Shown here: piece after piece, positions 1-9,229 of the stretch | Layout: every line of letters starts with the position of its first letter | How positions within the stretch are numbered: the stretch's first letter is position 1 | Notes under the pieces: generated by a model | The model's input: the letters and a program-made list of their open reading frames with translations, nothing else | The model's database searches: none | What the model was told of the DNA's origin: nothing | Program-made: the position numbers and the translations under genes | Origin: Alteromonadaceae bacterium XY-R5 | Lineage (GTDB): Bacteria > Pseudomonadota > Gammaproteobacteria > Enterobacterales > Alteromonadaceae | Assembly (NCBI GenBank): GCA_001660395.1 | Contig: LXWE01000005.1 | Span: 1 to 64,000, forward strand | Direction of reading: 5' to 3' | DNA length: 64,000 nt

Positions 1-113
1 GCGGCCATAGCGTTACGGTACCACCTGAATCCATTCCGAACTCAGAAGTGAAACGTAATTGCGGCGATGGTAGTGTGGGGTCTCCCCATGTGAGAGTAGC
101 ACACCGCCAGGCT
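1..113 (+). rRNA. rrf: 5S ribosomal RNA, 5' end cut by window edge
   Basis: The sequence matches the conserved gammaproteobacterial 5S rRNA: the GAACTCAGAAGTGAAAC loop at about 38-55, the GATGGTAGTGTGGGGTCTCC segment at 66-85, and a 3' end in CCAGGC that would pair with a missing 5' GCCTGG. About six bases of the 5' end appear to lie outside the window. The gene implies that 16S and 23S genes lie to the left in the same operon. No tRNA is visible between the 5S and its terminator. Confidence 0.95.
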
Positions 114-121
114 CCCAATTC

Positions 122-155
122 AAAAAAGCCCCTGTCATATGTCAGGGGCTTTTTT
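122..155 (+). terminator. Rho-independent terminator of the rrn operon
   Basis: An 8-bp stem (AGCCCCTG / CAGGGGCT) with an 8-nt loop, preceded by an A-run and followed by six T residues, starts about 9 bp after the 5S 3' end. It is a canonical intrinsic terminator, and its A/T flanks could make it work in both directions. Confidence 0.9.
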
Positions 156-156
156 A

Positions 157-966
157 CATATTAACCTCAACAAAACTCCCTACTTCAAAACGCCTCCCAC
201 TTCTACTGAACGGCCCTAACGGCATCAGGACATCCTGTTGGCAATCATTCAAACAGAGGGGCCCATGTGACTGCAATTATCGCTTAGGGGGTCATTAGTG
301 CGCTGAAGGTGGACTGTGAGCCATGCTCGTATGCTTTTGTTGGATGATCTTAACCAGGGCCCTTCACATTATTAGATAGTCATTTTATGACAAAGCTCAT
401 ACACCGTTCCCAAAACTTCTTATTTATAAGCTGCTGGAGTAACCCCTTTAGAAGGAGCTCTTGTACTGTCGTCCGCTCAATTCGTGATTTGAACGGTTCT
501 GTGCTCCGAGGAGTAAGAGACAGACTTTGCTTGTAGTGCTTTCCTGTGTGAAACACATAATAGATGCGTTACAACTTAACTATTGGACATCATTTTCATT
601 AAAAATGACTGAGTGAAGGAATTTAGACTGTAATAAGCGAGATGAAGTACTTAGTATCCTCGGATAAACAAAATAATCACTTTAAAATGGATTTGACTAT
701 ACCGTTGATGATTGACTACTGACCTTTGAATATTCGAATTTGTCTTTACTCAATGCTGTTTTTTAGCAGGTGTTTGAAGTTTATCATCTACCGTTCTGAA
801 ACGTTTTGATATCGAATTTACTCAAATTCACGAGCAAATTCTCGCTATTATCTTTACGGTTAGAATTATTGAGATAGCATCTGTTGTAAAGGGATAGGGA
901 TAGTTCTACGTTGAGTTAAATCTTGCGATGGCGGCGCAAAGCTAATTTGGCCATTGCGCCTGTATG
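157..966. other. Intergenic region without a recognisable gene (810 bp)
   Basis: This stretch between the rrn terminator and the DUF6702-like gene holds no convincing ORF, tRNA or insertion sequence. A 48-codon ATG frame near 386 has no good ribosome binding site and an unconvincing composition. Near 933-960 a 7-bp inverted repeat (GGCGCAA / TTGCGCC) sits just after the minus-strand gene and could be a weak terminator, but it lacks a U-tract. The stretch may be decayed sequence; nothing else can be supported. Confidence 0.5.
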
Positions 967-1461
967 TTAGAAGCTGACTTCAAGTAGCTTAACTTTGTCC
1001 TGAAAGGTGAGGGTTTGAATATCACCATTGGCTTCAATATTAATAGTATTGATTTGGCTTGGCCAAATATCTCTTAAAGCATCGTATTCGACAGTCATGT
1101 TAGTCAGTTTTTGGGGCTGGGATGTTTCTTGATATACCCAGAAAAATTTACCCTCTACTTCAAAGCCGACAGATGCTAGGGGAATAACCTCACCATTTTC
1201 ATCTTTTAGTGTGAATCTTTCTGCTACGTAATCGTTAAATTCCTGGCGGGTTTTAAAAGACCCCAAGATATCAGCTCGTGTCCCAAAGATAACTCTAACC
1301 GCATGTTCAGCATCATGCAGATAGAACCGGTGTGATATCTCGATATTGTGGGTATGGGGGTTAAATAAAATGGTGCTTATAGCTGCTTTTTGCTGGTGAG
1401 CAAAAGCAGGCGCCGTTAAGGCACCTGCAATCAACAGAACCAGAGTCCTGAATAACTTCAT
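967..1461 (-). CDS. DUF6702-like exported protein
   Basis: A 164-residue protein with an N-terminal signal peptide (about residues 1-21, ending APAFA before HQQK). The rest is a small beta-rich domain resembling DUF6702: exported proteins of about 160 residues with a histidine just after cleavage and a core that includes ISHRFYLHDAEHA. Function is unknown. The start codon overlaps the stop of the upstream M1 aminopeptidase by one base (TAATG), so the two are translationally coupled and probably act together in the periplasm or at the cell surface. The family assignment is from memory of its features, not from a search. Confidence 0.75.
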   Translation of the reverse strand: MKLFRTLVLLIAGALTAPAFAHQQKAAISTILFNPHTHNIEISHRFYLHDAEHAVRVIFGTRADILGSFKTRQEFNDYVAERFTLKDENGEVIPLASVGFEVEGKFFWVYQETSQPQKLTNMTVEYDALRDIWPSQINTINIEANGDIQTLTFQDKVKLLEVSF

Positions 1462-3926
1462 TAGTTATCCTGACCTTCGGTCTTTTTCTTATCTTCCGGC
1501 TTCTTAAGTTCGGTTTTGATATCCTGCATGATATCGCGGGAAACCAAGGCCGTGCTCTTCTTAGCTTTATAAGCTTCGATTCGAGATGGGATAATTTGAC
1601 GCGGATAATGGTTGTTATCAACGTCTACATCTGCAGTTTCCCAACGTGGATCAATAGTGACACTGGCTAATTCTTTACCTTTATCTGTAACAATAAGTTT
1701 GCTCACAGCTTTGGGTGTACGACGCCAGATTTCTGCTGGAATATACATGTTGTCTTTGCTTCCATCCTGATACGTCAGCTCCAGAATGATAGGCATGACC
1801 AGACCACCTTTGTTTGAGAAATCTAACACATAGTAGTTTTTGTCTTCTTTTACCGCGCGTTCAAATGTCGCCTTTTCCCATGGCTCTAAGTCATTCAGGA
1901 ATTTCTGATACTTGTTACGCTCTTTGTTGGTAACGGTAAAGCGATCGTGGTCATCATAGAAATCGCGCACATCTGGAAAGCGCTCGACCCAAAGTTTACG
2001 GCCTTCGTTGATATTACGCTCTAAGGTTAACGATAGCGGTTTATCTGCTTCTTCCTGGCGTTGACGATTTAAATCGATATCCGGATCTTTAGTATCCAGG
2101 CGCAGCTTATAGATACTATCTAACGAGATATCAACGTGATCTGTGGTGTAGAACCAACCTCGCCAGAACCAGTCAAGGTCGACACCTGACGCTTCTTCCA
2201 TAGTACGGAAGAAATCAGATGGTGTTGGACGTTTGAATTTCCAGCGTTGGGCGTATTCTTTAAAAGCAAAGTCAAACAGTTCGCGACCAAGAATCGTTTC
2301 ACGCAAAATATTCAGCGCTACAGCAGGCTTGGTGTAAGCATTCGGGCCCAATCGTAAAACGCTATCTGACTGAGTCATAACCGGGACCTGAGTGCTTGAT
2401 TTCATATAATCAACCACATCACGAGGTTCAACCCCCCAAGGAATTGATGAATCCCATTCACGACATGCAATGCCATCGAGGAAACTATTTAAACCTTCAT
2501 CCATCCAGGTCCACTGACGCTCATCAGAGTTTACGATCATTGGGAAGTAGTTATGGCCTACTTCGTGGATCACTACACCTAATAGAAAACGTTTCTCAGA
2601 CTGGCTGTAAGTGCGAGTTCCATCATCCTGCAAATCGGTACGAGGACCGTTGAAAGAAATCATCGGATATTCCATGCCGCCTACAGGTCCGTTAACGGAT
2701 TGTGCAGTTGGATATGGGTAGTCAAATGAGAAACGTGAATATACCTGCATGGTGTGGACAATGGCTTCGGTTGAATATTTCTTCCATAAGTCGCCGCCCT
2801 CTTTCGGATAGAAAGACATCGCCATTACCAGTGGCTGATCATCACCGCCCTGATGGTAGCCTTTCGCATCCCACATAAATTTACGAGAAGATGCCCAGGC
2901 AAAATCGCGCACATTATCAGCGCTGAAGTGCCAGGTTTTGGTTTTATTCGTTCCTTCTTTTTCGTTATCTAGTGCTTCTTCTTCTGTAACAACGAATACT
3001 GGCTTGTCTGCATTTTCAGCTTCTTTCAGGCGTTTACGTTGTTCTTTCGTCAGTACATCAGACGGGTTCTGCAGCACACCGGTAGAAGATACGATATGGT
3101 CAGCTGGAACGGTAATTTCGACGTCGTAGTCACCGAATTCCAGGGTGAATTCGCCTCGACCGATGAATTCTTTGTTCGTCCAGGCTTCATAATCGGTATA
3201 AGCAGCAAGGCGCGGGAACCATTGAGCCAGCAGGAAGATATCATTACCACCTTCGCGGGCATCATCAGGGAAATGCTCGTAACCAGCACGCGCGCTAATA
3301 GCATCTTCTTCGACGATGTTGAACGCGAAATTAATCGCAAATTCAGTCTTCTTACCTGGCTTAAGTGGTGTATTTAAATCTACACGCATTTGCGTGCCAA
3401 CAACCACATAGTGCAGTGGCTTACCGCTACTATCGACGACTTTGGTGAGTTCATAACCCAGGTCATGATCGGCAACAAATTGTTCACGGCGTAGCGCATC
3501 CAGGCTCAATTGTGCTGGAGAATCGCCATTTGCTGATTTTGTCGCAGGGCCACGGTTGCCGATACCGCCAAAGGTGGTAGTTAGGGCCGATAATGAATCT
3601 GGACGATATTTGTTTTGATCTAACTGGATCCACAAATATTTCAGGGTATCAGGTGAATGGTTCTCGTAAACGATGGACTCGCTCGCTTCAATGCGACGCT
3701 TTTCTTCGTCTAAGTTTACCTTAATTTTGTAATCCACCTTTTGTTGCCAGTATTGATAACCTGGCTCGCCGGCGGCATTACGATATACGTTAGGAGTGGG
3801 CAGTGACTCATCCAGCTGACGGAATTTATCTTCAAAATCACCTTTGGTTTGCTGAATGGCGGCGTGACCAAACAGCGGCGCAAAAGATAAAACCACGGCC
3901 GAAAGCGTTAGGGCTTTTTTAATCAT
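1461..3926 (-). CDS. M1 family zinc metallopeptidase (aminopeptidase N-like), secreted
   Basis: An 821-residue gluzincin with a signal peptide (about residues 1-22, ending GHA). The zinc site is clear: HEVGH at 454-458 and the third ligand glutamate at 477 in WMDEG, giving the HExxH-18-E spacing of family M1. The substrate-anchoring GxMEN motif appears as GGMEY at 416-420. The C-terminal third is the variable M1 region and ends in a Lys/Glu-rich tail. Such enzymes remove N-terminal residues from peptides in the periplasm or outside the cell, which fits a protein-degrading marine heterotroph. It is first in a two-gene operon with the DUF6702-like gene. Confidence 0.9.
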   Translation of the reverse strand: MIKKALTLSAVVLSFAPLFGHAAIQQTKGDFEDKFRQLDESLPTPNVYRNAAGEPGYQYWQQKVDYKIKVNLDEEKRRIEASESIVYENHSPDTLKYLWIQLDQNKYRPDSLSALTTTFGGIGNRGPATKSANGDSPAQLSLDALRREQFVADHDLGYELTKVVDSSGKPLHYVVVGTQMRVDLNTPLKPGKKTEFAINFAFNIVEEDAISARAGYEHFPDDAREGGNDIFLLAQWFPRLAAYTDYEAWTNKEFIGRGEFTLEFGDYDVEITVPADHIVSSTGVLQNPSDVLTKEQRKRLKEAENADKPVFVVTEEEALDNEKEGTNKTKTWHFSADNVRDFAWASSRKFMWDAKGYHQGGDDQPLVMAMSFYPKEGGDLWKKYSTEAIVHTMQVYSRFSFDYPYPTAQSVNGPVGGMEYPMISFNGPRTDLQDDGTRTYSQSEKRFLLGVVIHEVGHNYFPMIVNSDERQWTWMDEGLNSFLDGIACREWDSSIPWGVEPRDVVDYMKSSTQVPVMTQSDSVLRLGPNAYTKPAVALNILRETILGRELFDFAFKEYAQRWKFKRPTPSDFFRTMEEASGVDLDWFWRGWFYTTDHVDISLDSIYKLRLDTKDPDIDLNRQRQEEADKPLSLTLERNINEGRKLWVERFPDVRDFYDDHDRFTVTNKERNKYQKFLNDLEPWEKATFERAVKEDKNYYVLDFSNKGGLVMPIILELTYQDGSKDNMYIPAEIWRRTPKAVSKLIVTDKGKELASVTIDPRWETADVDVDNNHYPRQIIPSRIEAYKAKKSTALVSRDIMQDIKTELKKPEDKKKTEGQDN

Positions 3927-4180
3927 TATGTGAACCTTGTTGCTTTGGATTTAGAACCAAGCCGAACATAATATAAAAAAATGCTCATAAAGTCCCCAGT
4001 TAGAATATTTTAATCGAAGGGAGTTGTAACAGAAGTTATCCAGTTGCAATTCGCTGGCCCTATATGCATTTCGCCTTATGCAGAATTGGACGAATTAAGG
4101 CATAAATTGTCTGCTAATCCTGTTGTCTAATTTTGGATTTTTCGTAATCTAAAGAACACGTTATATACAGGTAGTAAAAC

Positions 4181-5278
4181 ATGACCAGGTTTCAGTGGCA
4201 AAGGGCAGTAATTAAGATTGGTAGTGCATTGATCGCTCCGGATGAATTCCAGTGCAGCGGGCGTTATTTGCTGGCCATTGCTCGTTTTATTACTGCCAGC
4301 CGAGAACAGGGTAAAGAGGTCTTGTTAGTCTCTTCCGGCAGTGTTGCAGCAGGTCGTGGGAAAGTTAAACATTCGCAGACGCCAACCATGGCTGAAAAGC
4401 AGGCAATGGCCGCGATTGGCCAAACTCGAATGATGGCGAACTGGCAACGGTTTTTCGATTTTCCCTGTGCTCAAATATTGCTTACCTATGACGATTTACA
4501 TGATCGTACACGCTACGTGAACATCAAAAATACCTTGCGTGAGTTGTTGCTCAATGATGCTCTGCCAATCATCAATGAAAATGATACCGTTGCAATTAAT
4601 GAGCTTAAGGTTGGTGATAATGATAATTTGGCTGCCTATGCCGCGTTGGTTGCCCAGGCGGATACTCTCATCATCTGTTCTGATATCGATGGCTTGTATG
4701 ACGCAGACCCACGCGTTAATCCGCAAGCCAAATTGATTCCTGAAGTCACAGAAATTACCGCTGATATTCATTCACTGGCAGGTGGAGCAGGCTCAAAAGT
4801 GGGCACGGGGGGTATGCGGACAAAAATTCAGGCGGCGGAGAAGTGTGTGAAAAGTGGCATTCAGACATTGATTGTAAATGGACGCAAAGGTGAAGTATTT
4901 GATCACTTGCTCGAGGGCCAGTTGCAGGGAACCCTTTTCCAGCCTTGCGCTTCTCCTGAGAATGCGCGAGACCAGTGGTTGAGGCATACCCTGAAAAGCA
5001 AAGGGCAAATTCATATCGACAGTGGCGCGGCGAATGCGTTAAAGCACAAGGGAGCATCCTTGCTGCCTTCCGGGATTGAAGCCGTAGATGGCCAGTTTTC
5101 ACCCGGTGAAGCGGTGGATATTTTTCATCAGCAAGTCCTGATTGCCAAAGGTCTCGCTTTGTACGGATGTCACGATCTTCGCGCGATTAAAGGGTTGAAA
5201 AGTCATCAGATAACGACCACTCTAGGGTATTCCTATGGTGAAGCAGCTGTCCATAGAGACGATTTAGTACTGATTTAA
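4181..5278 (+). CDS. proB: Glutamate 5-kinase
   Basis: ProB phosphorylates L-glutamate to gamma-glutamyl phosphate, the first committed step of proline synthesis. The 365-residue protein has the amino-acid kinase fold (about residues 8-260) with the family segments IKIGSALI near the N-terminus, INENDTVAINELKVGDND at about 150-167 and GTGGMRTKIQAAE near 208-220. A C-terminal PUA domain follows (about 275-360), as in the E. coli enzyme. proA follows after 14 bp, so the two form an operon. In characterised ProB proteins proline feedback acts on the kinase domain; nothing here shows altered control. Confidence 0.97.
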   Translation: MTRFQWQRAVIKIGSALIAPDEFQCSGRYLLAIARFITASREQGKEVLLVSSGSVAAGRGKVKHSQTPTMAEKQAMAAIGQTRMMANWQRFFDFPCAQILLTYDDLHDRTRYVNIKNTLRELLLNDALPIINENDTVAINELKVGDNDNLAAYAALVAQADTLIICSDIDGLYDADPRVNPQAKLIPEVTEITADIHSLAGGAGSKVGTGGMRTKIQAAEKCVKSGIQTLIVNGRKGEVFDHLLEGQLQGTLFQPCASPENARDQWLRHTLKSKGQIHIDSGAANALKHKGASLLPSGIEAVDGQFSPGEAVDIFHQQVLIAKGLALYGCHDLRAIKGLKSHQITTTLGYSYGEAAVHRDDLVLI

Positions 5279-5292
5279 ATAAGGGACGACCT

Positions 5293-6543
5293 ATGAGTTT
5301 TTCAATTCGGGAAGCCGCCTCAAAGGCGAAAGTCGCAGCCAGACAACTGGCCAGACTGAGCCATAAACAGAAGCAAGGCCTGTTGCTATCACTGGCCACC
5401 GAAGTACGCGATAGCCAAACCGATATCATGGCAGCAAATGCAAAAGACCTCGAGCACGCACGCGAGGTTGGTTTAGATGCTGCTATGGTAGATCGCCTCA
5501 CACTTGATCCTCATCGCATTGAAGCCATTGCTAAAGCAGTAGAGCAAATTGCGGCACAGCCGGACCCCGTTGGTGGGATGACGGATATCCAGCGTATGCC
5601 ATCGGGCATTCAGGTGGGCAAGATGCGTATTCCTTTGGGACTCATTGCCATGATTTACGAATCTCGTCCTAACGTTACAATTGATGCTGCGGCTTTGTGT
5701 TTAAAAGCCGGTAACGGTGTGATCTTGCGCGGGGGGAAAGAAGCGTTACATTCGAATCTGGCACTGGCAGATTGCATTTATCGAGCGATGCAGGCGAATC
5801 AGTTAGATACCGCCGGTGTGGTTGTGATTCCGGATACTGACAGAGCCGTTTTGACGGAATTGATTACCCTAAATGAAACCATAGATTTGGTTATTCCGCG
5901 TGGCGGCGAAGGTCTAATTCGTTTTGTCACGGAAAACAGCCGTATTCCAGTGATTCAGCACTACAAGGGGGTATGCCATCTCTATGTAGACAGTGCCGCA
6001 GATCTGAATAAGGCATTAGCATTGCTGGAGAACGGTAAAACCCAACGAACGGGAGTATGTAATGCGCTGGAAACACTGCTAGTACATCAGGCTATTGCTA
6101 CAGATTTCCTGACAATGGCGGCTAAGCTGTTTGCTGAAAAGGGTGTGAAAGTTCACGCGTGTGAGAAAAGCATAGGCTATTTTGATGGCGCAGAAGCTGC
6201 CAGCGAAGCCGATTGGGAAGCGGAATATTTGGCGATGGAAATTGCTGTTCGCGTGGTTTCGGATTATGAGCAGGCCATCGAGCATATTGAAACATACAGC
6301 TCAGGGCATACAGAAGTAATTGCTACGCAGGATTACTCGAAAGCCCATGACTTTATTCGCCAGATTAATTCTGCAGTGGTGATGGCCAATGCGTCTTCCC
6401 GTTTCTCTGATGGCGGCGAACTGGGGTTAGGTGCTGAAATTGGTATATCTACAAGTAAATTGCACGCCTATGGACCGATGGGAGCGGCATCTCTGACTAC
6501 CGAGAAATTTATTGTGCTTGGTGACGGCGAAGTGCGTCAATAA
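5293..6543 (+). CDS. proA: Gamma-glutamyl phosphate reductase
   Basis: ProA reduces gamma-glutamyl phosphate with NADPH to glutamate-5-semialdehyde, the step after ProB. It is 416 residues long, the usual length. The aldehyde-dehydrogenase-type catalytic cysteine lies in the GKTQRTGVCNALETLLV segment near residue 255, and MIYESRPNVTIDAAALCLK near 118-136 is a typical family block. The ATG at 5293 is preceded by a good Shine-Dalgarno (AAGGGA). It is the last gene of the proBA operon and is followed by a strong terminator. Confidence 0.97.
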   Translation: MSFSIREAASKAKVAARQLARLSHKQKQGLLLSLATEVRDSQTDIMAANAKDLEHAREVGLDAAMVDRLTLDPHRIEAIAKAVEQIAAQPDPVGGMTDIQRMPSGIQVGKMRIPLGLIAMIYESRPNVTIDAAALCLKAGNGVILRGGKEALHSNLALADCIYRAMQANQLDTAGVVVIPDTDRAVLTELITLNETIDLVIPRGGEGLIRFVTENSRIPVIQHYKGVCHLYVDSAADLNKALALLENGKTQRTGVCNALETLLVHQAIATDFLTMAAKLFAEKGVKVHACEKSIGYFDGAEAASEADWEAEYLAMEIAVRVVSDYEQAIEHIETYSSGHTEVIATQDYSKAHDFIRQINSAVVMANASSRFSDGGELGLGAEIGISTSKLHAYGPMGAASLTTEKFIVLGDGEVRQ

Positions 6544-6560
6544 TCAATAGGCCACAATTG

Positions 6561-6590
6561 AAAAGCGCATCCAATTAGATGCGCTTTTTT
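6561..6590 (+). terminator. Rho-independent terminator of proBA
   Basis: The 11-bp stem AAAAGCGCATC / GATGCGCTTTT with a 6-nt loop runs into a T-tract, 17 bp after the proA stop codon. Confidence 0.93.
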
Positions 6591-6922
6591 GTCTGTAATG
6601 ACGTAACCCTGCTTGCTGGAGTATGCGTGTCAGTTGAGTGTCATCGGATCACAATTTACTACGATAAAATCAGTATTGATAATACAATAATATTAATTTG
6701 ATTAAGTTAACCTTTTTTGACGCATCTGTTATGGTAGTGCGCATCTAAAAGTCGCTATTCATTCAGCACTTTATTAAGTCTATCGATTGATGATTCACAT
6801 ATTCAATCCAACAGGATTTACCCCCCTAATTAGTCTGTTGAGTCAGCTCGGCTCAAACTCGCCTGCACCTAAAATAAACTACAAAGCAAGCGTCCGGTTT
6901 TTAAACATTAAGGAACGTTACT
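6591..6922 (+). promoter_or_regulatory. Leader and promoter region of ndh
   Basis: About 330 bp without a supported ORF separate the proBA terminator from ndh. An AT-rich block at about 6660-6720 is the most promoter-like part, with TTGACG near 6717 as a possible -35 element, but no well-spaced -10 can be named with confidence. The ndh ribosome binding site (AAGGAA, about 6910) lies near the end. An ATG frame at 6787 runs into ndh in another frame and is treated as spurious. Confidence 0.35.
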
Positions 6923-8212
6923 ATGAAAAAGGTCGTTGTCGTTGGCGGAGGAGCCGGTGGTTTAGAATTGGTGACTCGCCTGGCAAAAAGTTTTCGCCGT
7001 AATAAGCAAGGCGAGGTACTGCTAGTTGATAAAAGTGCCACTCACGTTTGGAAACCGCTGTTACATGAAGTCGCTGCTGGTGTCATTGATAAGCTCACGG
7101 ACGGTGTTGAGTACCGGGTTCACGCCAGCCGCCACAACTATGAGTTTCAGCAGGGTGAGTTAATTCATATAGATAAAGACAAACAGGTCATCCAGCTAGA
7201 AGAACTGCGTGATGCAGAAGGCGAATTGATCCTGCCTAAGCGCGAGATTGCTTACGATGTACTGGTATTGGCGGTAGGAAGTGTAAGTAATGATTTTAAT
7301 ACCCCAGGTGTTGTCGAACATGCTTACTTTCTTGATTCATTAAAGCAAGCTGAACGTTTTCACCGGGCATTGCTAACACAATTTTTGCGATTCAATCAGG
7401 ATTCAGAGCAGCGTACGCTGGAGGTCGCCATTGTTGGTGGAGGTGCCACCGGTATTGAATTAGCGGCTGAGTTACACCACGTGGCCAATCTCTCACGAAT
7501 TTACGGTATGCCAAAAATGTCGGCCGACCGAATTCATATTTCTATTATCGAAGCCGGTCCGCGTATTTTACCCGCGCTGTCAGATCGCATTGCAGGTTCT
7601 GCCAAGCGTGCTTTGAAGAAGCTGGGAGTGACCATTTATGAAAGTACCCGGGTTGTTGAAGCTAAAGCCGATGGCTTTGTAAACAGCGAAGGCGAGCTGA
7701 TTACTGCTGACTTAATGGTGTGGGCGGCTGGTATCAAGGCTCCACCACTGATCGGTAAATTAGGTATTTTTGAAACTAACCGCGCGTCTCAGGTTCTGGT
7801 GAATGAGTTTTTACAGTCCACGGTTTCAAGCAATCTCTACGTATTAGGCGATTGTTGTGGTGTGCAGCGAGAAGATGGTAGCTGGGTGCCGCCAAGAGCA
7901 CAGTCTGCGCATCAAATGGCTGCCGTTGTGGCAAAAAATATACTTGCGTCAATTCAGGGTAAAGAGCCTGTTTCGTTCAAATACAGAGACCATGGATCGC
8001 TGGTTAATATGAGTAAGTACAGTACCGTTGGCAGTTTGATGGGCAATCTTACTAATGGGGTATTGTTTATTGAAGGTTGGGTTGCGCGTATGGTTTACAC
8101 CTCTTTATACGCAATGCACCAGTTTGCTGTACATGGTTGGTTTAAAGCGCTTTTAGTGATGCTTAGTCGTAAAGTCGGCAATTTAATCGGACCAAAGCTC
8201 AAGCTGCATTAG
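6923..8212 (+). CDS. ndh: Type II NADH:quinone oxidoreductase (NDH-2)
   Basis: A single-subunit, non-proton-pumping NADH dehydrogenase that passes electrons from NADH through FAD to quinone at the inner face of the cytoplasmic membrane. The 429-residue protein has two Rossmann motifs: VVVGGGAGGLELV (about 5-17) for FAD and VAIVGGGATGIELAAEL (about 168-184) for NADH. The YVLGDCCGV segment near 310 is the second FAD contact. The C-terminal amphipathic, positively charged tail (GWFKALLVMLSRK onward) fits peripheral membrane attachment. A strong ribosome binding site precedes the ATG. The length matches E. coli Ndh. Confidence 0.93.
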   Translation: MKKVVVVGGGAGGLELVTRLAKSFRRNKQGEVLLVDKSATHVWKPLLHEVAAGVIDKLTDGVEYRVHASRHNYEFQQGELIHIDKDKQVIQLEELRDAEGELILPKREIAYDVLVLAVGSVSNDFNTPGVVEHAYFLDSLKQAERFHRALLTQFLRFNQDSEQRTLEVAIVGGGATGIELAAELHHVANLSRIYGMPKMSADRIHISIIEAGPRILPALSDRIAGSAKRALKKLGVTIYESTRVVEAKADGFVNSEGELITADLMVWAAGIKAPPLIGKLGIFETNRASQVLVNEFLQSTVSSNLYVLGDCCGVQREDGSWVPPRAQSAHQMAAVVAKNILASIQGKEPVSFKYRDHGSLVNMSKYSTVGSLMGNLTNGVLFIEGWVARMVYTSLYAMHQFAVHGWFKALLVMLSRKVGNLIGPKLKLH

Positions 8213-8220
8213 TCGTTATA

Positions 8221-8242
8221 CCCTGCCGCTTAAGCGGCAGGG
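8221..8242. repeat. Perfect 22-bp GC-rich palindrome after ndh
   Basis: Two 11-bp arms (CCCTGCCGCTT and its exact complement AAGCGGCAGGG) meet without a spacer 8 bp after the ndh stop. As RNA it would form a strong hairpin, but no U-tract follows, so it is not a classic intrinsic terminator. It could act in 3'-end protection or attenuation before the downstream gene at 8312. Confidence 0.6.
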
Positions 8243-8311
8243 GACAATTGGCGATTACGTCATTTCCCACCTAAGCTCAAGCCAGTAGTTTTATGTGTGA
8301 GGTAGTGGCAG

Positions 8312-9181
8312 ATGTTGCGTTGTTGGGGCTTATTGCTTTGGAGTATGGCAGGCCTCTGTTGTGCGAATGAGCAAGTCGTTTGGATTAACACGGATTTCCC
8401 CCCCTTTATTATTGATGCAGGCCCTAAGCGCGGACAGGGCGTGATGGATCAGGTCGAACGCATATTTCAGCAGCAGCTTCCGCAATATCGACATACCCGA
8501 ATTACCGCCAGCTTTCCCCGGGTGGTTCAGCAGATACAAAGCGACAATAATGTCTGCACTATGACCTTGCTAAAAAGCGCTGAGCGCGAGTCCTATATTG
8601 TCTTTAGTGAACCTTACGGTTTGATTCATACCAACAAGCTCGTCGTTGTCAAAGGAACGGAGGCAGTGCTAGCACCTTACCTGAATAGTCAACATCAAGT
8701 GGAGTTGGCCAAATTAATGGCCAGCAACCATTTTGCTTTGGGGGTTGCTTCTGGACGTTACTATGGCTCACATATTCAGACGCAATTAGATCCAGCAAAT
8801 CCGTTGTTAGTGCGTCCATCAGGCAGGGAGCAATTAGCAGCACAAATGCGAATGCTAGTGGCTCAACCTGCGCGACTGAATGGTCTGATTGGTTACCCGT
8901 TTGAAGTGGAGTTTATCCTATCTCTGATGGGGAGGAATTATGACGACGTCAGCCTGTTTGATATCAGTGGCGACCCGGAATTTCAGCTAGCCTATATGGG
9001 ATGTTCAAACACGGAGTTTGGTCGGTATGTAGTCGATCAAATCGATCGCTATATGGCTGAGGGCGGTTGGAAAATAATCATCGATTCCATTTCTGCCTGG
9101 GGCCATGGCGTGGGTAAAGATGCATTTCTGGAGGCCAATCGCCGTTATTTTTCGCAAAAGTACCCATCGACAGTGCAATGA
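8312..9181 (+). CDS. Periplasmic binding-protein-like protein (TIGR02285-like), copy 1
   Basis: A 289-residue exported protein with a signal peptide (about residues 1-18, ending LCCA). The mature part resembles the solute-binding family 3 fold: WINTDFPPFIIDAGPKRGQG at its N-terminus matches the W-x-x-x-x-x-PPF start of such proteins, and the EREKYI/ERESYIVFSEPY block is conserved. It resembles the uncharacterised TIGR02285 group, whose ligand is unknown. No transporter gene is nearby, so a sensory or non-transport role is possible. The ATG at 8312 has GAGGT 8 bp upstream. A paralogue follows at 9230. Confidence 0.75.
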   Translation: MLRCWGLLLWSMAGLCCANEQVVWINTDFPPFIIDAGPKRGQGVMDQVERIFQQQLPQYRHTRITASFPRVVQQIQSDNNVCTMTLLKSAERESYIVFSEPYGLIHTNKLVVVKGTEAVLAPYLNSQHQVELAKLMASNHFALGVASGRYYGSHIQTQLDPANPLLVRPSGREQLAAQMRMLVAQPARLNGLIGYPFEVEFILSLMGRNYDDVSLFDISGDPEFQLAYMGCSNTEFGRYVVDQIDRYMAEGGWKIIIDSISAWGHGVGKDAFLEANRRYFSQKYPSTVQ

Positions 9182-9229
9182 ATTAATAACGGCAATGCAA
9201 GGGATCTTCTGCAGACTAAGGTGGGGATA

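Noticed and set aside
386-535. A 48-codon ORF in the gap after the 5S gene
   Set aside because: Poor ribosome binding site, unusual composition and no recognisable motif.
6690-6720. FNR-like half-site before ndh (TTGAT then TTAAC)
   Set aside because: The second half matches the TTGAT-N4-ATCAA consensus poorly, so E. coli-type FNR control of ndh cannot be claimed.
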